DNA of 64,000 bases. Origin: Tridacna crocea (lineage: Eukaryota; Mollusca; Bivalvia; Cardiida; Cardiidae). Within the stretch, counting starts at the first letter, position 1; every line of letters begins with the position of its first letter. Below, one piece after another: positions 59,501 through 64,000 of the stretch. The stretch spans positions 2,337,001-2,401,000 of the forward strand of contig OX031063.1 of assembly GCA_943736015.1 (NCBI GenBank), given 5' to 3'. Made by a program: the position numbers and the translations under genes. The notes beneath the pieces were generated by a model. It saw nothing but the letters and a program-made list of their open reading frames with translations. It made no database searches and had not been told where the DNA came from.

Positions 59501-59561
59501 CGTGACCCTGGCCAAGAATAATCATCATGTCCTCGTACTGAATACACTCTACATAACGTAA
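26434..59561 (+). CDS. brat: TRIM-NHL protein of the Brat/NCL-1 class, complete, 12 coding exons
   Basis: Joining 26434-26598, 27699-27983, 30193-30303, 31385-31645, 36432-36743, 37602-37983, 48770-49042, 49599-49695, 50759-50919, 52771-52959, 57320-57471 and 59253-59561 gives 2,697 nt: 898 residues plus TAA. Every junction is GT-AG and phase-consistent. Order of domains: RING (C28-C76), B-box 1 (C112-H149), B-box 2 (C171-H204), coiled coil (about 210-320), Ser/Pro-rich linker (about 379-625), NHL propeller (about 629-898). There is no filamin domain, unlike TRIM2/TRIM3, and the C-terminal blade ([20 protein letters not shown], ending [12 protein letters not shown]) is typical of Brat. Family knowledge: Drosophila Brat is a cytoplasmic RNA-binding translational repressor acting with Pumilio and Nanos and limiting growth and neuroblast self-renewal; C. 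elegans NCL-1 limits nucleolar size. Fly Brat lacks the RING; this protein keeps all eight C3HC4 ligands, so E3 ligase activity is possible (inference). Confidence 0.95.
26886..27008 (+). CDS. Candidate cassette exon of the brat-like gene, 41 codons
   Basis: The acceptor (T-rich tract then TTTAACAG, ending 26885) and donor (AAACTG|GTGAGA) enclose 123 nt with no stop in the frame set by exon 1. Phase is 0 at both sides, so inclusion or skipping keeps the downstream frame. The peptide begins [13 protein letters not shown] and has a hydrophobic centre, then a lysine run and GTPVPYTKL. Inclusion would add 41 residues to the RING loop between C51 and C73 and give 939 residues. A near-identical 44-nt piece lies at about 26,088-26,133, upstream of exon 1. 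It could instead be chance plus repeat sequence; no RNA evidence is available here. Confidence 0.45.
27211..27659. mobile_element. Two family A MITEs sharing a TTAA, just upstream of brat-like exon 2
   Basis: Reverse copy 27,211-27,434 (core GGTTATC) and forward copy 27,431-27,659 (GGTAACC) meet at GGGTTAACCC, forming a large inverted pair. Confidence 0.9.
27699..27983 (+). CDS. brat: brat-like exon 2: end of RING and B-box 1
   Basis: Acceptor TTAACAG ends at 27698, donor AAG|GTAAAT after 27983; 95 codons, phase 0 at both ends (residues 56-150). It supplies the last RING pair C73/C76 and the B-box 1 ligands C112, C115, C125, C128, C133, C136, H140, C145 and H149. Two family A MITEs sit back to back just upstream (27,211-27,659), the nearer ending 39 bp before the exon. 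A family C MITE starts 10 bp after the donor. Confidence 0.95.
27994..29091. mobile_element. Family C MITE interrupted by a 0.9-kb element
   Basis: Left part CAGAGCTCCAGC to GAGTACCCTC (27,994-28,110), right part from ACCCTCATCATAGGG to GTCTGGAGCAGTG (29,013-29,091). The insert duplicated ACCCTC. Confidence 0.85.
28111..29012. mobile_element. CAG-ended element 1 (902 bp, 6-bp duplication)
   Basis: Terminal inverted repeats CAGAGCTCTGCC and GGCAGAACTCTG; flanked by ACCCTC on both sides. Subterminal GGGGCCAGTGGCCC. No transposase frame; an 87-codon frame inside looks random. Confidence 0.8.
29129..29672. mobile_element. Two family A MITEs, worn
   Basis: 29,129-29,350 reverse with a damaged core (ACTACTAACATTTTCCC); 29,455-29,672 forward, core centre GGTAACC with a changed right arm. 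Confidence 0.7.
30193..30303 (+). CDS. brat: brat-like exon 3: first half of B-box 2
   Basis: Acceptor TTCTGCAG, donor GCG|GTAAGT; 37 codons, phase 0 (residues 151-187). Carries C171-x2-H174 and C183-x2-C186, the first two ligand pairs of a CHC3H2 B-box 2. Confidence 0.95.
30525..30752 (-). mobile_element. Family A1 MITE
   Basis: CTCTTTACCAAATGACAATA to GTGTGGTAATGGGTTAA; core centre GGTTACC. Confidence 0.85.
30875..31087. mobile_element. Family B MITE
   Basis: TTAACCCTTAAAGTGCTG start and CAGCGCTTTAAGGGCTAA end form inverted termini; central hairpin GTGTAGATCTAAGATCAGAC with its near complement. Confidence 0.8.
31385..31645 (+). CDS. brat: brat-like exon 4: second half of B-box 2 and coiled coil
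   Basis: Acceptor CTTACAG, donor AGA|GTAAGC; 87 codons, phase 0 (residues 188-274). C191, C194, H199 and H204 finish B-box 2. The rest is a charged helical stretch rich in E, K, Q and L, as in the coiled coil through which TRIM proteins dimerise. Confidence 0.95.
31808..32035 (+). mobile_element. Family A1 MITE
   Basis: CTAACCCATTACCACACAAT to GTCTGGTAATGGGTTAA, core GGTAACC with one arm mismatch. Confidence 0.87.
32352..32580 (-). mobile_element. Family A1 MITE, full length 229 bp
   Basis: TTAACTCTTTACCACACAAC to GTGTGGTAATGGGTTAA; core centre GGTTACC; TTAA at both ends. Confidence 0.92.
33240..35390 (+). repeat. Tandem array, unit about 166 bp, 13 copies, alternating two types
   Basis: Unit contains GGATTTCACATAGAGATAAA and CTTGTCCCAAACC. 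Type a has TTTGGCATGTAGCATCATC, type b TATGGCATGTAGTATCATC. In order: ababababab-a-ab. Confidence 0.88.
35574..35596 (+). repeat. CCAT microsatellite
   Basis: About five CCAT units inside the 3' part of the H1 element; a shorter run recurs in the H1 copy at 46,216-46,231. Confidence 0.8.
36182..36379 (+). mobile_element. Family A MITE lacking its left hairpin arm
   Basis: TTAACCCTCCAGCACACAAT start, right arm only, end GATAAAGGGTTCAA; about 50 bp before brat-like exon 5. Confidence 0.7.
36432..36743 (+). CDS. brat: brat-like exon 5: coiled coil continued
   Basis: Acceptor CATTTCAG, donor AAG|GTGGGT; 104 codons, phase 0 (residues 275-378). Helical through about residue 320, then [19 protein letters not shown] and a short acidic/basic tail. 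Intron 4 before it (4,786 bp) holds the H1 tandem array. Confidence 0.93.
37251..37476 (+). mobile_element. Family A1 MITE
   Basis: TTAACCCATTACCACACAGT to GGTAATGAGTTAA; core CTAGTAACTAG with several mismatches. Confidence 0.87.
37602..37983 (+). CDS. brat: brat-like exon 6: Ser/Pro-rich linker
   Basis: Acceptor TTCTTGACAG; 127 codons plus one base (residues 379-506). Low complexity and rich in Ser, Asn and Pro, with basic clusters ([18 protein letters not shown]) suited to phosphorylation and a DSGISMD segment. The chosen donor is CAAG|GTATGG. A second donor, AACA|GTCAGT at 38021/38022, has the same phase and would add 38 nt that read as protein-like sequence beginning GMGGLPDP, but then phase must be rechecked: frame at that donor is again one base into a codon only if the 36 nt of whole codons plus shared bases are counted as written (TAC AGT GCT CAA GGT...). 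See the finding on this exon. Confidence 0.9.
38354..38581 (-). mobile_element. Family A1 MITE
   Basis: TTAATTCATTACCAAACGAC to GATAAGGGGTTAA, perfect core with GGTTACC. Confidence 0.87.
38755..38971. mobile_element. Family B MITE
   Basis: TTAACCTTGGGCTGCC start, hairpin AGATCAGACTGCACAGAACG with complement, end CAGGATAAGGGTTAA. Its right TTAA is also the left TTAA of the next element. Confidence 0.82.
38968..39196 (+). mobile_element. Family A1 MITE, full length 229 bp, abutting a family B copy
   Basis: TTAACCCATTACCACACAAT to GTTTGGTAATGGGTTAA; core GGTAACC. Confidence 0.9.
39200..40320. other. Intron 6 stretch with little recognisable structure
   Basis: One worn family B hairpin (about 39,620-39,670). 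Nothing else assigned. Confidence 0.6.
40705..41563. mobile_element. CAG-ended element 2 (859 bp)
   Basis: Perfect 16-bp terminal inverted repeats, CAGTGTTGCATCCAGG. Flanks TTGGAG and CTTGAG look like a worn 6-bp duplication of the host TTGGAG. Contains a C run near its right end. Confidence 0.8.
41973..43141. mobile_element. hAT-like element (1,169 bp) with perfect 8-bp target duplication
   Basis: Terminal inverted repeats TAGGGCTCCGTA plus further matching bases; flanked on both sides by ATCAGCAC (41,965-41,972 and 43,142-43,149), which is part of the host tandem unit. No transposase frame. Inner ends are rich in ATCGATA words. Confidence 0.87.
43419..43880 (+). mobile_element. H2 Helitron-like element, short copy
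   Basis: ATACGCCCGTCGAAGACAGG start; subterminal GACGGGCGTAT, then GCGATAATTCGC and terminal CTCTTGTT. The host reads TCATTTTT|ACAGC across it with no duplication. Confidence 0.8.
44584..44891 (+). mobile_element. Family A MITE with expanded centre
   Basis: TTAACTCTTTACCACACAGT to GTGTGGGCAAGGGTTAA. The hairpin centre is replaced by repeated TGGTATTAACCA palindromes, lengthening the element to about 308 bp. Confidence 0.8.
45110..45750. repeat. Unclassified repeat with ACTCGCCCA-like motifs
   Basis: GGGGCCCAGGT(A/G)GCGA occurs near both ends (about 45,130 and 45,727). Between them are many degenerate CAACTCGCCCA motifs (45,350-45,660). Confidence 0.5.
45880..48009 (+). mobile_element. H1 Helitron-like element containing an H2 element
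   Basis: AGTTCACCTGAGGACGAAG start, CTCAGGTGAGC and GGACCATCATGGTCC end. Interrupted at 46,280-47,530 by H2. Carries an old family A fragment (about 47,800-47,900) that is also present in the H1 copy at 54,349. Confidence 0.8.
46280..47530 (+). mobile_element. H2 Helitron-like element with about seven tandem units
   Basis: ATACACCCGTCGAAGACGGG start, GACGGGCGTAT near the end, terminal CTCTTGTT. Units of about 156 bp begin TTTGTCCGGAGCATATCTCC at roughly 46,355, 46,515, 46,671, 46,827, 46,983, 47,141 and 47,295. Confidence 0.82.
48770..49042 (+). CDS. brat: brat-like exon 7: linker
   Basis: Acceptor CTGTTTCAG, donor AGCA|GTATGT; enters and leaves in phase 1 (residues 506-597). Pro/Ser/Asn-rich and disordered-looking. 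It follows the 10.8-kb intron 6. A tRNA-derived SINE head begins about 40 bp after the donor. Confidence 0.92.
49080..49205 (+). mobile_element. SINE S1 head in intron 7
   Basis: GCGGTAGCTCAGAAAGTAGC (A-box-like) and AGTATTTGATCCCTGG (B-box-like), then the S1 body for a short way. Confidence 0.6.
49599..49695 (+). CDS. brat: brat-like exon 8: linker to NHL junction
   Basis: Acceptor ATAACAG, donor AAG|GTGAGG; phase 1 in, phase 2 out (residues 597-629). Ser/Thr-rich with a [10 protein letters not shown] basic stretch just before the propeller. Confidence 0.92.
49942..50430 (+). mobile_element. Two family A1 MITEs in intron 8
   Basis: 49,942-50,164 (GGTAACC, right arm shortened) and 50,208-50,430 (GGTAACC). 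Both forward. Confidence 0.83.
50759..50919 (+). CDS. brat: brat-like exon 9: first NHL repeat
   Basis: Acceptor TTTCACAG, donor CCAG|GTGAGC; phase 2 in, phase 1 out (residues 629-683). Classic blade: [11 protein letters not shown], then [20 protein letters not shown]. Confidence 0.95.
51173..51391 (-). mobile_element. Family A1 MITE
   Basis: TTTAACCTTTTCCCAAACAA start; core with GGTTTACAAGC centre; right end worn (GGGATAGTTTA). Confidence 0.75.
51680..51870. repeat. Family D palindromic repeats
   Basis: GTCGACCCTGGTCAG / CTGACCAGGTTGAC arms; the end segment ACTTTTCGCAGTTCC...GACGGGTCACAAAT is duplicated in tandem. Confidence 0.55.
52339..52567 (-). mobile_element. Family A1 MITE, full length
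   Basis: TTAACCCATTACCAAACGAC to GTATGGTAATGGGTTAA; perfect core with GGTTACC. Confidence 0.9.
52771..52959 (+). CDS. brat: brat-like exon 10: NHL repeat
   Basis: Acceptor ATTACTAAAG, phase 1 in and out (residues 683-746). Contains [19 protein letters not shown] and RMQIFNKKG. The donor CAGG|GTTAGA departs from consensus at +3 and is followed by a T run; it is supported because the downstream exon continues in phase. Confidence 0.9.
53034..53262 (-). mobile_element. Family A3 MITE
   Basis: TTAACTCTTTACTTCATAGA to GGGTAAAGGGTTAA; core arms as in 5,427-5,655 but centre GTGAC, as expected for the opposite orientation. Confidence 0.85.
53433..55817. mobile_element. CAG-ended element 3 (2.4 kb, containing an H1 element)
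   Basis: Terminal inverted repeats CAGGGTTCCCAC and GTGGGAACCCTG; flanked by TTACTA on both sides. Subterminal runs such as CGGGAAAAAGTCGGGAATTT at the left and CTGGAAAAAGTCTGGAATTT at the right. Net length without H1 is about 1.3 kb. Confidence 0.8.
54349..55446 (+). mobile_element. H1 Helitron-like element with empty H2 site
   Basis: AGCTCACCTGAGCACAAAG start; worn end GGACCATCATGGTCC. At about 54,962-54,985 it reads GATACAATTTTCTTCTGTAAG, the undisturbed form of the site occupied by H2 in the 45.9-kb copy. Confidence 0.8.
56078..56395 (+). mobile_element. SINE group S1, full copy
   Basis: tRNA-like head TCCTGTAGCTCAGCTGGTAG with B-box-like GGGTTAAACCCC, then GACGGGATTCATTCC and CTCCAGGAAAGCATGG; ends in CAATCAATCGATCAA. 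Confidence 0.72.
56460..56685 (+). mobile_element. Family A1 MITE
   Basis: TTAACCCATCACCAAACAAT to GGTAATGAGTGAA; perfect core with GGTAACC. Confidence 0.85.
57320..57471 (+). CDS. brat: brat-like exon 11: NHL repeat
   Basis: Acceptor GAATTTCAG, donor AAG|GTAGGA; phase 1 in, phase 0 out (residues 746-796). Codes [21 protein letters not shown] and a [15 protein letters not shown] strand. Confidence 0.94.
57515..57740 (+). mobile_element. Family A MITE 44 bp downstream of brat-like exon 11
   Basis: Core arms GGGAAATGGAGAAAATGCTGG with matching change in the partner arm (CCATTTCCC); ends worn. Confidence 0.75.
58188..59215 (+). mobile_element. SINE group S3, split by a CAG-ended element
   Basis: Head GAGTAGCTCAGTGGTTAGC and GCGGGTTTAATACCC; the body resumes at 59,081 with GAGAAAAGTAGTCCGAGGC and AAGCCAGGAAACACTG, as in 10,680-10,968. 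Confidence 0.75.
58279..59080. mobile_element. CAG-ended element 4 (802 bp, 6-bp duplication)
   Basis: Termini CAGTGTTTCAGCCAGG and GCTGACTGAAACACTG; CATGTG on both sides (58,273-58,278 and 59,081-59,086). A C run and GGGGGCCAACTGGCCCC lie near the right end. Confidence 0.82.
59253..59561 (+). CDS. brat: brat-like exon 12: last NHL repeats and stop
   Basis: Acceptor CTGTTTTAG; 102 codons and TAA at 59559-59561 (residues 797-898). Contains [20 protein letters not shown], then the C-terminal blade with the CC pair (SRCCGLK) and the closing strand [12 protein letters not shown]. The length of the NHL part (about 270 residues) suits a six-bladed propeller. Confidence 0.96.
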   Translation, partial: GHCVAVFNDEGQFLRRIGCENITNYPNGIDISDAGDVLVGDSHGNRFHVAVFQRDGSLIGEFECPYVKVSRCCGLKITSEGYVVTLAKNNHHVLVLNTLYIT

Positions 59562-60051
59562 ACGTTAGCGTTCTGCAAATATATGAGCCATGCTCTGTTA
59601 AAAGGGGACAAAATGCATTTGCGAAAAGTGTCGGCCCATAGCAGCCTGCGCAATATGCGCAGGCTGACATGGGCCGAAATTTCCGCTTTCTTCAAATTTT
59701 CTGCATGGCAAAGAATAAGACTTACTCATGATTTTGGCTATCGGCAGACCATATGGATTTTACGGATTCTTATTTAGGTGATGTCTTGATTGGTATAATA
59801 CATCACCAAGATGCATCAAGCCCCCTTTTGTCAGATTATGGCTCTTACACATATAAATACTGCAGGTTTAGAAACATCAGTGCCAAGTTCTGGGAAAAGC
59901 TGGCTTAATGCATCTATGTGATACACTATAACAAGGAAGTCTTCCGTTATGGATCCATAAAGATCCAGGAAATTGGCGAAAAGAAAAAAACGTTTTGATT
60001 CAGGTCAGCCTGCTTGGACTGTGCAGGACTAACCTGGGTTAATGCTTTTTT

Positions 60052-60237
60052 CAGAGCTCCAGACGGGGAGTGATTTTGATTTCAAAGTTGAAAATACTAA
60101 TAATTCTCCACTAAACCCTATGTTATGGGTACTCATTTGAATCATCTCATTGAGACAATTCTAATGAGTACCCACAACCTAGGGTTTGAAAGAGAAATAA
60201 TGGATTTAGAAATCCATCACTCTTATCTGGAGCTCTG
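60052..60237. mobile_element. Family C MITE, full length
   Basis: CAGAGCTCCAGA to TCTGGAGCTCTG; internal arms ACCCTATGTTATGGGTACTC and GAGTACCCACAACCTAGGGT. Probably in or near the brat-like 3' UTR. Confidence 0.87.
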
Positions 60238-60971
60238 TGTTTCACAGACGCATTTAGCCTCCATTTTAGAGGACTTGATACATTCTCTAGTTTGTAAACT
60301 TAATGTTTTTTTCCTCTTTTTCCAATACAAATATATTCTTTTTAAGTTTCTGTACCGAAGTAATGCACAATACATTTAATTTTGCTGTGATTTTTTTTCG
60401 CCCCTCCTCTCTCTGATTTCATGTCATTTACAATATTATTCTGTCCTTGTTAAGGACCGTACATAGGCTCCATTGTAGTGATTTTTGCTGCACTGAGAGT
60501 ATGGTCTGCGGATGCAATTTTGTTTCTTATTTTTTTCCCCCTTTTTTTTTTTTTTATTTTTTTTTTCTTTCTACTTAGGTTTACTGAGAAATTTACAAAC
60601 AAAAGTCACGACACCGATATACATTTTAAACATGTGTCAAATGAGGTCATAAATCAACAGTTTCAACTCGTAAAGAAACTACAAAAGTAAGGCTTGTCCA
60701 AATTTGAAGCATTTGCAGACAACAAATAATTGATTCAAGATTAAATTGATGCAAAAATGCAGGAAAATATTGTAGGAAAAAGTATATTGCAAGCCTTTAC
60801 TCCATTTTCCACAGTGCTTTCAAAAGCTCCTTATTTAGGGTCTGTTGAACTTGGGATTGTTTGGTAAAGAAATAAAAGATAAATGAACTATGGCCATAAA
60901 TATTTACATTTACCCTTTCCGTGATAAGATTGCCTCTAGTCTTATCTGACATAAAGTGAAAAAGAATGTCT

Positions 60972-61196
60972 TTAACTCTTTACCACACAATCCAGAGTTA
61001 TAAAGATCCTGACGGAAAAGGCTTTTAAAAACATTGTGGGAAAAGGAGAAAATGCTGGTCACCAGCATTTTCTCCTTTACCCACAATGTTTTCTACCTTT
61101 ACAAATACAGTGCTCAGTTTTTGAGTCCCATTTAATTTGTCGTGAGATTTTTCCTTTCGGACCAGTCTAGAAAATTTTTTGTTTGGAATAGAGTTA
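60972..61196 (+). mobile_element. Family A1 MITE
   Basis: TTAACTCTTTACCACACAAT to GGAATAGAGTTAA; core centre GGTCACC. Confidence 0.83.
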
Positions 61197-61735
61197 AATT
61201 TTATTTGTAGTGCTATAGGTTCCATGTGAAAAAAAGCAATATTCGCTGATTTTCAAAGTTTCAATTATTAGGAAGTCGTTTAAAAAATGTGTATGGAAAG
61301 ACAGGAAAGGGCACTTTAGTTTGTCATTAAATTTTTCTCAAAAAGATATTTGAAATTTCCTCTCAATTGAGCAAACATTGTGATGAGATAAAGTTATCAA
61401 AGTTTGAAATCATTCTTCCATCACTATGTTGTGGGTTCCCATTAGAATGGTCTAGATGAGCAGAGAAGTTTGAGTTTCCACAACACAGATATTAGTGAAG
61501 AAATACAGAAGTTTTCTTCTGATTCCTAGCAAACTTCTTTGACATGCCTCTTTGAATCTACAATATTTTTTTGTGAAGTGAACTTTACATAAACCTGTGA
61601 TTTTTGCCTGAGAACTCGCCCTTTTTTCAAAAGTGCTAACAGCCTAATTGTTTTATAGTTTTAAGGTTACACAGTATTATATTGATAAATTCACCATTTA
61701 AAAAAACTATGAAGGGTTTACTTGAAGGCAGAAGT

Positions 61736-61926
61736 AGAGCTTCACATAAGAGGGAGTGATGGTATTCCAAAGTCATTTTTTCTCTTTGAAACCCTATGTT
61801 GTGGGTACTTGTTAGAATTGTCTTGATGTGACAATTCTAATGAATACCCACAAAGTAGGTTTTATTGGAGAATGATCAATATTTTCAATTTTAAAATCAA
61901 AGTCATTCCCTCAATCTGGAGGTCTG
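61736..61926. mobile_element. Family C MITE
   Basis: AAGAGGGAGTGATGG to CTCAATCTGGAGGTCTG with the ACCCTATGTTGTGGGTACTT arm. Confidence 0.75.
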
Positions 61927-62047
61927 CAGAAGAATAAAAACTGATTACTGAACATGATAAACTTCCATGCGATTTTTCAGTTATAAAGATGTAGAAAATA
62001 TTTAACACTTTAGATCGTTTAGTTATGCTTTCATGATTCAGTGTTGA

Positions 62048-62277
62048 TTAACTCATTACCACAAGAGAAAATTTTGGACTGGTCCAAATTGAAAGCATTT
62101 GCAGACGACAAAATAAAGGTGACTGAAAAATAGAAATTTGTTCTGGGAAGGGTAGAAAACACTGTGGGAAAAGGAGAAAATGCTGGTTACCAGCATTTTC
62201 TCCTTTTCCCCCAGTGTTTTCAAAAGGTTTTTTTTTTCTCAGGCATCAAAAGTAGGGATTGAGTGGTAATGGGTTAA
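62048..62277 (-). mobile_element. Family A1 MITE, full length
   Basis: TTAACTCATTACCACAAGAG to GAGTGGTAATGGGTTAA; core GGTTACC. Confidence 0.9.
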
Positions 62278-62543
62278 TATTGGACTGCACTTTTTGTGTA
62301 ATCTAATCTTGTATCGGCACTGTTTGATATTTAACCAAATTTTGTGGCCATATCCAAGCAGGCCAGTACGTAAAACAACCAATACAATTTTTGCAGTCTC
62401 AACTTGATCTATCCTAGCAGTTGGTTATGCCAAGCAGTCGAAGGGTTTACCCTTGTAGTGTATGGATGTTCGATGTCAGTATTAGAAATAACATGGGGCA
62501 GTTTCAAATCTGTTTTTGTCCATGTATCTTGCAAATAACTGGA

Positions 62544-62776
62544 CAGTGAAGATCTAAGGTTAGACTGCATATTTTGTTTTGTGCTGTCTGATCTTGTTCT
62601 ATTCTGTCTGTCTATTGGCGATTAAATCCAAGTAAAGCGCTACAAGTGTAAAGATTTGAAGTGAAGATCTAAGATTAGACTGCACAGTTTGTTTTGTGCT
62701 GTCTGATCTTGGTCTATTCTGTCTGTCTATTCGCGATTAAATCCAAGTAAAGCGCTACAAGTGTAAAGACTTTAAG
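62544..62776 (+). repeat. Tandem duplication of a 117-bp family B-derived segment
   Basis: GTGAAGATCTAAG(G/A)TTAGACTG...AAGCGCTACAAGTGTAAAGA occurs twice in a row with few differences. Confidence 0.8.
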
Positions 62777-62905
62777 TTTGATCCAAAGAATTGGTCTACC
62801 AAACTTGTTTTATTCTCCTTTTAATTCGGTCATACTGGCAAATACTTTGAATAGACTGATAAATTGGAATGCATAATTATTTGAGTAATCTGGGTTTCCC
62901 TGTAT

Positions 62906-63323
62906 TTAACCCATTACCACGCAATCCCTACTTTAGACGCCCCTGAGAAAGAAGCCCTTTGAAAACACTATGGTAACCAGCATTTTCTCCTTTTCCCATA
63001 GTGTTTTCTATCCTTCCCAGAGCAAATTTCTATTTTTTAGTCACATTTATTTTGTCATCTGCAGTTGCTTTCAATTTGGACCAGTCTAAAATTTTCTTGT
63101 GTGGTAAAGGGTTAACTCTTTACCACACAATCCCTAGTTTTAACGACCCAGCGCAGGAAAGCCTTTTGAAAATGTTTCGGGAAAAGGAGAGAATGCTAAT
63201 AACCAGCATTTTCTCCTTTTCCCACAGTATTTTCTTTCTACCACATTCAAGGAAAAAAACTACATTTTGTTGTGGTCTGCAAATGCTTTCAATTTGGTCT
63301 TGTGATGTTTGGTAAAGAGTTGA
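62906..63323 (+). mobile_element. Two family A MITEs sharing a TTAA
   Basis: 62,906-63,115 lacks the left hairpin arm (a deletion ending exactly at the centre, GGTAACC); 63,112-63,323 has core centre ATAACC. Confidence 0.83.
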
Positions 63324-63639
63324 GACCATCTGTTGTATTAGGGACATTGCCTAGAAAGTAACTTTTATAACTTGTAATCTCATGGTTTCAAAGGTACCAT
63401 GTAAATCTTATTGAAGTTTTTTTTTTTTAATTTTTAACTACAAATATACAGAATTTACTGTAAGAAAAATGTTATTTTCCTTTTGTTTTTTTTGAAGCAT
63501 TTTAACTGCTGACTAATTTAGGGAATGGGGTAGTGTATGATATAGTTTATGAAGAAGTGAAGAAGTTTGTAGCTGTTTATACACAGGTTATGGCATTATC
63601 TCTTGGTTTCTGAAATAGATTTAGAGCCCTTGGAGTGTT

Positions 63640-63848
63640 AAACCTTCGGCTGCTGATTGAGACTCACTGACCTTTTGTGGACAGTGTAGATCAAGATCAG
63701 ACTGCACAAAACGTGCAGTCTGATCTTGATCTACACTATCCGAGAAGGAGATATTTCTCCCCAAAAGTTAACTGAGAAATAGCAACCCTTGAGTTTCTAC
63801 TATCCATTTTAAGGTATTGTTTAACTTACACACCAGGATAAGGGTTAA
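63640..63848. mobile_element. Family B MITE, best copy
   Basis: TTAAACCTTCGGCTGC start; near-perfect hairpin AGTGTAGATCAAGATCAGAC with its full complement around AAAACG; end CAGGATAAGGGTTAA. Confidence 0.85.
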
Positions 63849-64000
63849 ATGAGCAAATAAGCTTGATAAAAGAGTATTAGCTTGGGTCTGTGATAAGGAA
63901 CTCACTGCCTTTGTGCTTTGCCTGGCACAAAGCAAGTTATCACATAATTCTGACCCTTCACGCAAAAAAAGAGACCTTTAGGAAACTGCCAAAAGTGTCG

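Noticed and set aside
60871..60876. AATAAA as the brat-like polyadenylation signal
   Set aside because: It is 1.3 kb past the stop with repeats between; other candidates exist and none is supported.

Overview
This is animal nuclear DNA. It has long AT-rich introns, GT-AG splice sites, tRNA-derived SINEs and very dense short transposons. The repeat types and the encoded proteins point to a mollusc, probably a bivalve; that assignment rests on memory of bivalve repeats and is an inference. No viral, prokaryotic, rRNA or functional tRNA gene was seen.

Two genes explain the coding content. On the minus strand, from about 10.28 kb off the left edge, are the first eight exons of a leucine-rich-repeat gene whose chain runs into the start of a SPRY-like domain (386 codons in the window, all intron phases matching). 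Its promoter and 5' leader probably lie at or before 19.1 kb. On the plus strand, 26,434-59,561 holds a complete 12-exon TRIM-NHL gene of the Brat/NCL-1 class. The 898-residue product has RING, B-box 1, B-box 2, coiled coil, a Ser/Pro-rich linker and a C-terminal NHL propeller, and all splice phases agree. An in-frame 123-base candidate cassette exon (26,886-27,008) would lengthen the RING loop; a broken copy of part of it lies upstream of exon 1. The two genes point away from each other, and their likely 5' ends are only a few kb apart (about 19 and 22-26 kb).

Most of the rest is repeats. Family A is a roughly 229-bp MITE flanked by TTAA with a perfect palindromic core; about 60 copies or fragments give close to one per kb. 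It has three core versions (A1, A2, A3) in which both hairpin arms changed together. Family B is another TTAA-flanked hairpin MITE. Family C is a 180-190 bp MITE with CAGAGCTCCAGA ends. Two Helitron/Helentron-like families (H1, with AGCTCACCTGAG ends; H2, with ATACGCCCGTC ends) carry internal 155-166 bp tandem arrays and share the terminal octamer CTCTTGTT. Four 0.8-2.4 kb elements share CAGnGnT termini and what look like 6-bp target duplications. One hAT-like element has a perfect 8-bp duplication. At least five SINE groups are present.

The insertions are nested up to four deep, and several pairs supply their own empty sites within the window, so target duplications and relative ages can be read directly. 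By region: 0-10.3 kb LRR/SPRY exons among family A copies; 10.3-19.1 kb upstream introns or leader packed with MITEs and SINEs; 19.1-26.4 kb intergenic plus the probable 5' region of the brat-like gene; 26.4-37.9 kb RING to linker exons with an H1 array in intron 4; 38-48.8 kb one 10.8-kb intron almost wholly made of nested H1, H2, hAT-like and CAG elements; 48.8-59.6 kb linker and NHL exons; 59.6-64 kb 3' flank with MITEs.
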